This document shows, in pieces, positions 60,101-64,000 of a stretch of 64,000 nt of DNA. Numbering within the stretch: position 1 is the first letter of the stretch; each line of letters begins with the position of its first letter. Position numbers and translations under genes: made by a program. The DNA comes from Branchiostoma lanceolatum (taxonomy: Eukaryota; Chordata; Leptocardii; Amphioxiformes; Branchiostomatidae). The notes below the pieces were generated by a model that had not been told where the DNA came from, made no database searches, and was given only the letters and a program-made list of their open reading frames with translations. The stretch covers positions 15,452,769 through 15,516,768 of the forward strand of contig NC_089727.1 in the NCBI RefSeq assembly GCF_035083965.1, in the 5' to 3' direction.

Positions 60101-62208
60101 AATACTTTTTTTCTGAGGATTTAGTGGGGAGGGGCCAACGGTAAAGATAGACTTCATGTTCTTTTTATTTCAACTGTGTTTTATTTCATTTAGAAAGAAG
60201 AGAAAACTTCCTTAGCTCGGACAGAGTTTCCTGAGCATAATGTGGAGTATATAACTTTTAATCACACGACACACAATCAAAACCAGAATGTAACATTTGC
60301 ACCATGTAGAGTCGCCTTCCGCCTCATTTTGCGTTGCGCTGAATAACCCTGCAACATTAATGACTTCGCTGTCGAAAAATAGAACCACAGTAATCGAGTC
60401 AATTTCCCATCCAACTCCTGGTCCCATTTCGCCCGCAATGACGCAGTGGGTGTCAGCAGATTGTTTTGTTGTGGTGTGGTGTGGTGTGGTGTGGTGAAAT
60501 CGAAATTTGTAATCGCTTTAGCCAAGCCCGGTTAGCTGATAAAGATGTGATTATCTTTACATCAGCGTCAGATCTTCTGATTAGCTTGATTTATTAAGTG
60601 GTAACTGATTTTCCCTACAACTAAACGGTTCAACGATCTATTGAGAAGAGCTACTACTGCTACACTGCGGTTTTGACATAGCGCTAACTATAACACTCCT
60701 ATTATTGACATCGATTCTACCTCCTTAGTCAATGTTTATGTTTTTATGAATTACTCCGTCAGCTAAAAACTGTAAGTTAAAAGTCCAGTTCCCATATTTG
60801 AAAAACATAAATCAAAATCGGTGGTCTTTTGTTTCGCTGTATGTAACGTCAAAGCATTTGCTCTTCTTTCAGCACCATTGAAAATATTGTAGCCTAAATG
60901 GTTTTTAATTATTATCAATACAGAGCTTCTGTTGTCGCTTAGTTCCCAAAGAGTACACACCGATCATACAAACCTTCCTTTCCCCTACTAAATTCTTCTT
61001 TACAGCTGTAAAATACCATCTGGTGCATTTCTCACCACTCCGCACACACACAATGAAAACTTAACAATGAAATATTCATAATATTATGAAAGCAATGGAA
61101 AGCAATGAAAGGAAAAGAAAGTGTTACCTGTTCCCTGCGAGCTGCGATGCTTGGAAACAGACATGACCACAGAGTGGGTTTCTTGATGACGACTTTCCGG
61201 AGAGTTCGTCGGTAGAGAGTGGACGGCGCCTGGCCCTCAGATTCCGTCTGGACGTCTGTTAACATCCAGAGAGTTTTAACGTTTGGTTAATTCAATCACA
61301 ATCCTCTGTTATAAAATGAGTTTAATTCCAGAAGCAGAATGATGTTTGCATGACTCTTTACTTGACGGCAAAGCTTTTACTTTGCTCACAATCGAAGACC
61401 ATCATTCCGCACCAAGTGCATGATGATTTTGTGCTGGATGTCACCGTCTGTTTTTCGTCACATCATTCTAAGATTAGTGGCTTGTTCAGAGGAGACACGA
61501 CGGCCTGGAGCCGAATTGTGTTTGTCATAGCTACAGCACTCCTCACTAAACCGTAACTAAGGCAAACCGGCAAGAAACACGTTGTAGAACGTGTTTTCAC
61601 TGGTGTGTTTTTTTCACATCGCACGAATTGCCGCTGCGCGGCCTCTATGAAATCACAAATAGAAGAATCGGATACTCTGAGTGTCGTCAGAATAGACTTA
61701 ACTGACGCTTAAAGCAGCTTATTTTTTTAGAGTGTTCGATCATTTTTACAAGGATAACACAATATTGATTTATACACGGCTAAATACGAAGAAGGAATAG
61801 ACGCTGCATGTGTCAGTCAAAGTGGCGTTCTCAAATATAAGAGGAAAGTGTACAAGCTAATAAAAACCCTCAAAGACACAGTACACCAAAGCAACACCGA
61901 CGTCTATATCGTGTTAACGATGTTACCTGGAAAACTGTATGAATTGCAGACGACACTTTGGCAATAGTGCTACTTCAGTTTTGATTACTTGCTGGCTAGA
62001 GAATGACTCAGATTTGAAACAACAGTAGCATTAAGTTGCCAACCTTACCTTTATTTCCCAGAGAAGGTGGCAGAGTAGGCAGACGGCGTGTCAGTCTCTG
62101 TCGAGCGTCCATTTCATTGGCAGGTGAGAAATAAAAAGGCGGATTTGTCAGAGAGAGTCTGTCTTCCGAGCCCTTCACGTCTTCTGTGTGTTCTGAGCCG
62201 ATTAGCAA
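57177..62208 (-). CDS. Effector-type caspase (caspase-3/7-like), about 352 aa
   Basis: Seven exons, high to low: 62049-62208, 61128-61255, 59880-60050, 58471-58687, 57977-58123, 57506-57615 and 57177-57302. All junctions are GT-AG, phases agree, and the total is 1059 nt with stop. The cysteine protease cleaves after aspartate in apoptosis. The p20 part runs from YRMKSEPRGLAFILNN with the RHGSDCDSRN loop, catalytic His180 in LLSHGN and catalytic Cys223 in MEACRGD. The usual QACxG therefore has Glu for Gln. The linker (TDRGADESP, YQDTEA) offers Asp cleavage sites. The p10 part starts near VPSNMPNICDIYLGFSTVPG and contains SWRNSQRGSWFVQSL, like caspase-3. It ends LTKKLYFFPEYAR. The prodomain is about 95 residues with no CARD or DED seen. 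The start could instead be the ATG at 62112 (320 aa). The penultimate exon's acceptor abuts a poly-C (minus) tract. Confidence 0.92.
57618..57633. repeat. Poly-G (poly-C on minus) run at a caspase splice acceptor
   Basis: A homopolymer of about 16 bases immediately upstream (minus strand) of the acceptor at 57616-57617. It serves as the polypyrimidine tract and is likely length-variable. Confidence 0.8.
58194..58370 (+). mobile_element. SINE-like fragment in a caspase intron
   Basis: Related to the middle of 36399-36779: AAATGAGTA(C/G)CTAGCT, GGAGGTCCC(G/A)TGTTTGA and a CTCACCAC-type end. Diverged and truncated. Confidence 0.5.
58740..58915. repeat. Intronic cluster of GTTCGAATG palindromic words
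   Basis: At least five TTCGAA hexamers lie in ACGTTCGAATGTT-like contexts on both orientations, bounded by TTACGTCA-type and TGACGTAA-type words. It may be a small fold-back element. Confidence 0.45.
59050..59200. repeat. Tandem duplication, about 72 bp x2
   Basis: AACCGTT(C/G)CATTTTGTAGAG...CTTGTTTAAAAAATCTTTAT occurs twice in a caspase intron. A further short duplication (CGTTCCATTT(G/C)CTG(T/C)TGGCCAAAGAA-like) lies at about 59275-59350. Confidence 0.8.
59621..59793. mobile_element. Palindromic MITE with GTTAATGACCCGCC ends
   Basis: A 173-bp near-perfect inverted repeat. GTTAATGACCCGCC mirrors GGCGGGTCATTAAC, and the arms share GTATATGGTGTCATAACGCC and TGGCCAGGTGCTATA. The centre contains CGTTCGCTTCGCTCACT. 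It lies in a caspase intron; a relative is at 15899-15997. Confidence 0.8.
60470..60498. repeat. GGTGT microsatellite
   Basis: Five tandem GTGTG-type pentamers in a caspase intron. Confidence 0.85.
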
Positions 62209-62315
62209 TCAATTAGGGTCGCAATAATAGTTCCGCGCATGTTGGTTTATTGGCTAGGGCACACTGCACTAGAAGTGATGGACGGTTATACATGACGTAG
62301 TGACGGGAAGATATA

Positions 62316-63270
62316 ACGTTAGTTCACGTAAAACCGGGATTTTTTCGATACGAGTTGATTGAAACCAATCTGGCAGAACAATAAACCGTCCTTTTTTTCT
62401 GTTATTCTGTCAATATCGTGGATTACCTTTGCACTAATGCTAGATATGCTATATTTTCTCTCTAGTCGTGCTGACACCATAATATTGTAATTTGAAACTA
62501 CGTAACGTTATATCGTCCGCCACACGCAGAAAGACGGTGCTCTCGGACAGGTGCTAACATTTTTTTCGGGAGAGAAGATTCGTCATTAATATCTTGCCGC
62601 TAATTAGCTTTTATATAGCAGCTATTGTTCCCACCTTGGCCCGAAGAGAGTTCTAAGGTCATATATAAGCGTGTCCAAGCAAAAAAAAAACACGACAAAA
62701 CGGCCGTACCGCACACATCAGGCCTTAAGTAACAAACCGTTTGTTGAGTCGGTAGAACGTCACTAGAATGTCGATCCCTACCGTCATGGCAATTTGTACA
62801 TTATTCATCGGGACGTTAGTTGGATGCCGTAGAAATATGTGTTTCTGCTTGTGCTAGGAACACACTTTGGGGAAAATATCGCCCTCAGTCCACTACCATC
62901 ATTTTTTTAGACAAAAAAGTGTTCCTCACAAACCTTTGTCGTCTGCTGAATAACAGGATTCTGGGTAATGAATATGTTGGCGGGAAAATAGGCCGCAGTG
63001 CCAACAAAAGTGGCGTTTTTGTATTCTCCAAGCAGATGTTTTGGTCGGGGGGGGGGGTAGTAGTGGCCGGGGTTGTAACGGGAGGCAATGTTAAAACCCC
63101 CGGCCACTACTACCCCCCGACCAAAACCTCTGCTTGGAGAATAGCGTTTTTGATGATTGATCAACCCAATTGCAGGTTAGCAAAAGAGATTCTGATAATT
63201 AAGCTGTCTTGTAAATAATTGTGTTTAGCAGGAAGCGGATGTGACTTATAAACCAGCGAACAACCATCGA
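62316..63270. mobile_element. TA-flanked transposon family, diverged copy 3
   Basis: Preceded by TA (62314-62315). It matches copies 1 and 2 (AACAATAAACCGTCCTTTTTT, CCGTACCGCACACATCAGGCC, ACAGGATTCTGGGTAATGA) with many substitutions and indels. The 3' part after about 63270 is lost. It carries the hairpin element at 63022-63143. It lies just upstream of the caspase start, so it may abut its promoter. Confidence 0.8.
63022..63143. mobile_element. 122-bp hairpin element with 9-bp target duplication
   Basis: The ends TATTCTCCAAGCAGA and TCTGCTTGGAGAATA are perfectly inverted, and the inner arms GTTTTGGTCGGGGGG and GGCCACTACTACC pair as well. It is flanked by GCGTTTTTG on both sides (63013-63021 and 63144-63152). 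The corresponding position in copies 1 and 2 of the host transposon is uninterrupted. Confidence 0.85.
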
Positions 63271-63274
63271 ACTT

Positions 63275-64000
63275 GACAAAAATAGATTTATTTCTGTGTG
63301 AGATTTGCTAACATGCCGTGGTATCATGGGTATGGCGTTTACTTTTGATGTGCTTGTTCTTTTAACTCTGTGTCGTCATTACACCGACAAAAAAGTCGTG
63401 AGATCTCTGGTACATGTAACGGAGGGGGCCCCAAATTCGCCACTTTTTTTCTAAATCACATTTTTCAAATGTAAATTTTGTGAACCTGGTGATACCATGG
63501 GGCTATATTATAAATGCAGTTGTTAGACTTTTTACATACGTGTTGTCATGGTGATTGATCGAATATTAAGGTGAAAGGTCAATCGGTTGTTACGCGCCGT
63601 AATTGCGTTGTCTTTTCCAGGGTGGTCCATAAATTCGCCACTTTTACAAGAAGTCAAGATTTGCCCAAAATGTTGACTAAACCTGCTTTCCAGGCACTGG
63701 ATTTTATTGCCAACGTTAAGGGGTTCCCTTTCTGTGGCAAGCAGGCAAATACTTTGTAGAGCGTCGGAATGAAACACGCATTTTTGAATATGGTTAAGTC
63801 GGCTCTGCACAACATGAACTTCTAGAGTTCTATGCAGAACGGCATGACGGAAATAGTATGTCGGGACGATAGCAAACCTACATCAAACTTATCTAATCAC
63901 CTGGAAGCCTGAACAGGAATTAATCCATAGAAGTGATACAGTTTTTTTCTTCATAATCCAGCCTATTCTTACGGTTTCCAAGTTACGTTGTGTGCCCAAA
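63275..64000. other. No gene recognised
   Basis: No supported exon. The phrase AAATTCGCCACTTTT occurs twice (about 63434 and 63632). The minus frame 63532-63810 has no domain. Confidence 0.45.

Overview
The window is animal nuclear DNA with no prokaryotic features. Coding exons are separated by GT-AG introns. Protein families are metazoan: a caspase, an LRR-Ig protein, a CUB/LDLa membrane protein and rhodopsin-like GPCRs. The rest is dense in LINE relics, short non-autonomous DNA transposons, fold-back elements and tandem arrays. This fits an invertebrate deuterostome, and a cephalochordate (Branchiostoma-like) is my best guess. That is an inference from gene and repeat content, not a database match.

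Layout: 1-14.3 kb holds no gene I can support. It has dispersed repeats, LINE relics at 4.7-5.3 and 12.4-12.7 kb, and a 1-kb fold-back element at 10.1-11.1 kb. 14.4-25.2 kb (minus) is a ten-exon gene whose splice phases all agree, giving a 387-aa signal peptide-CUB-CUB-LDLa-TM protein (NETO-like order) with a recent internal duplication of its CUB module. Its introns carry LINE and transposon insertions. 25.3-31.6 kb is intergenic, with a 21-bp minisatellite (27.3-27.96 kb) and a 1.9-kb, 10-bp-period satellite (28.1-30.0 kb) that switches strand. 32.2-34.9 kb (plus) is a three-exon secreted LRR-Ig gene (743 aa).

35.6-54.2 kb is a tandem duplication of roughly 7-11 kb (order A1-B1-A2-B2). Each copy carries a two-exon class A GPCR gene (42.0-44.3 and 50.8-52.9 kb, plus). 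After duplication the copies gained different insertions: two hAT-type MITEs with 8-bp target duplications, a TA-flanked 1.08-kb element, a SINE-like element, a LINE fragment and others. The sister copies therefore act as natural empty sites. 54-57 kb is LINE debris. 57.2-62.2 kb (minus) is a seven-exon effector-type (caspase-3/7-like) caspase of about 352 aa with complete p20 and p10 parts. 62.3-63.3 kb holds a third copy of the 1.08-kb element, itself carrying a 122-bp hairpin transposon.

The four genes do not form an obvious pathway. Three encode surface or secreted receptor-type proteins and one an intracellular protease. The most informative content is the gene models, the in-window empty/filled transposon sites, and several unusual inverted or strand-switching structures.
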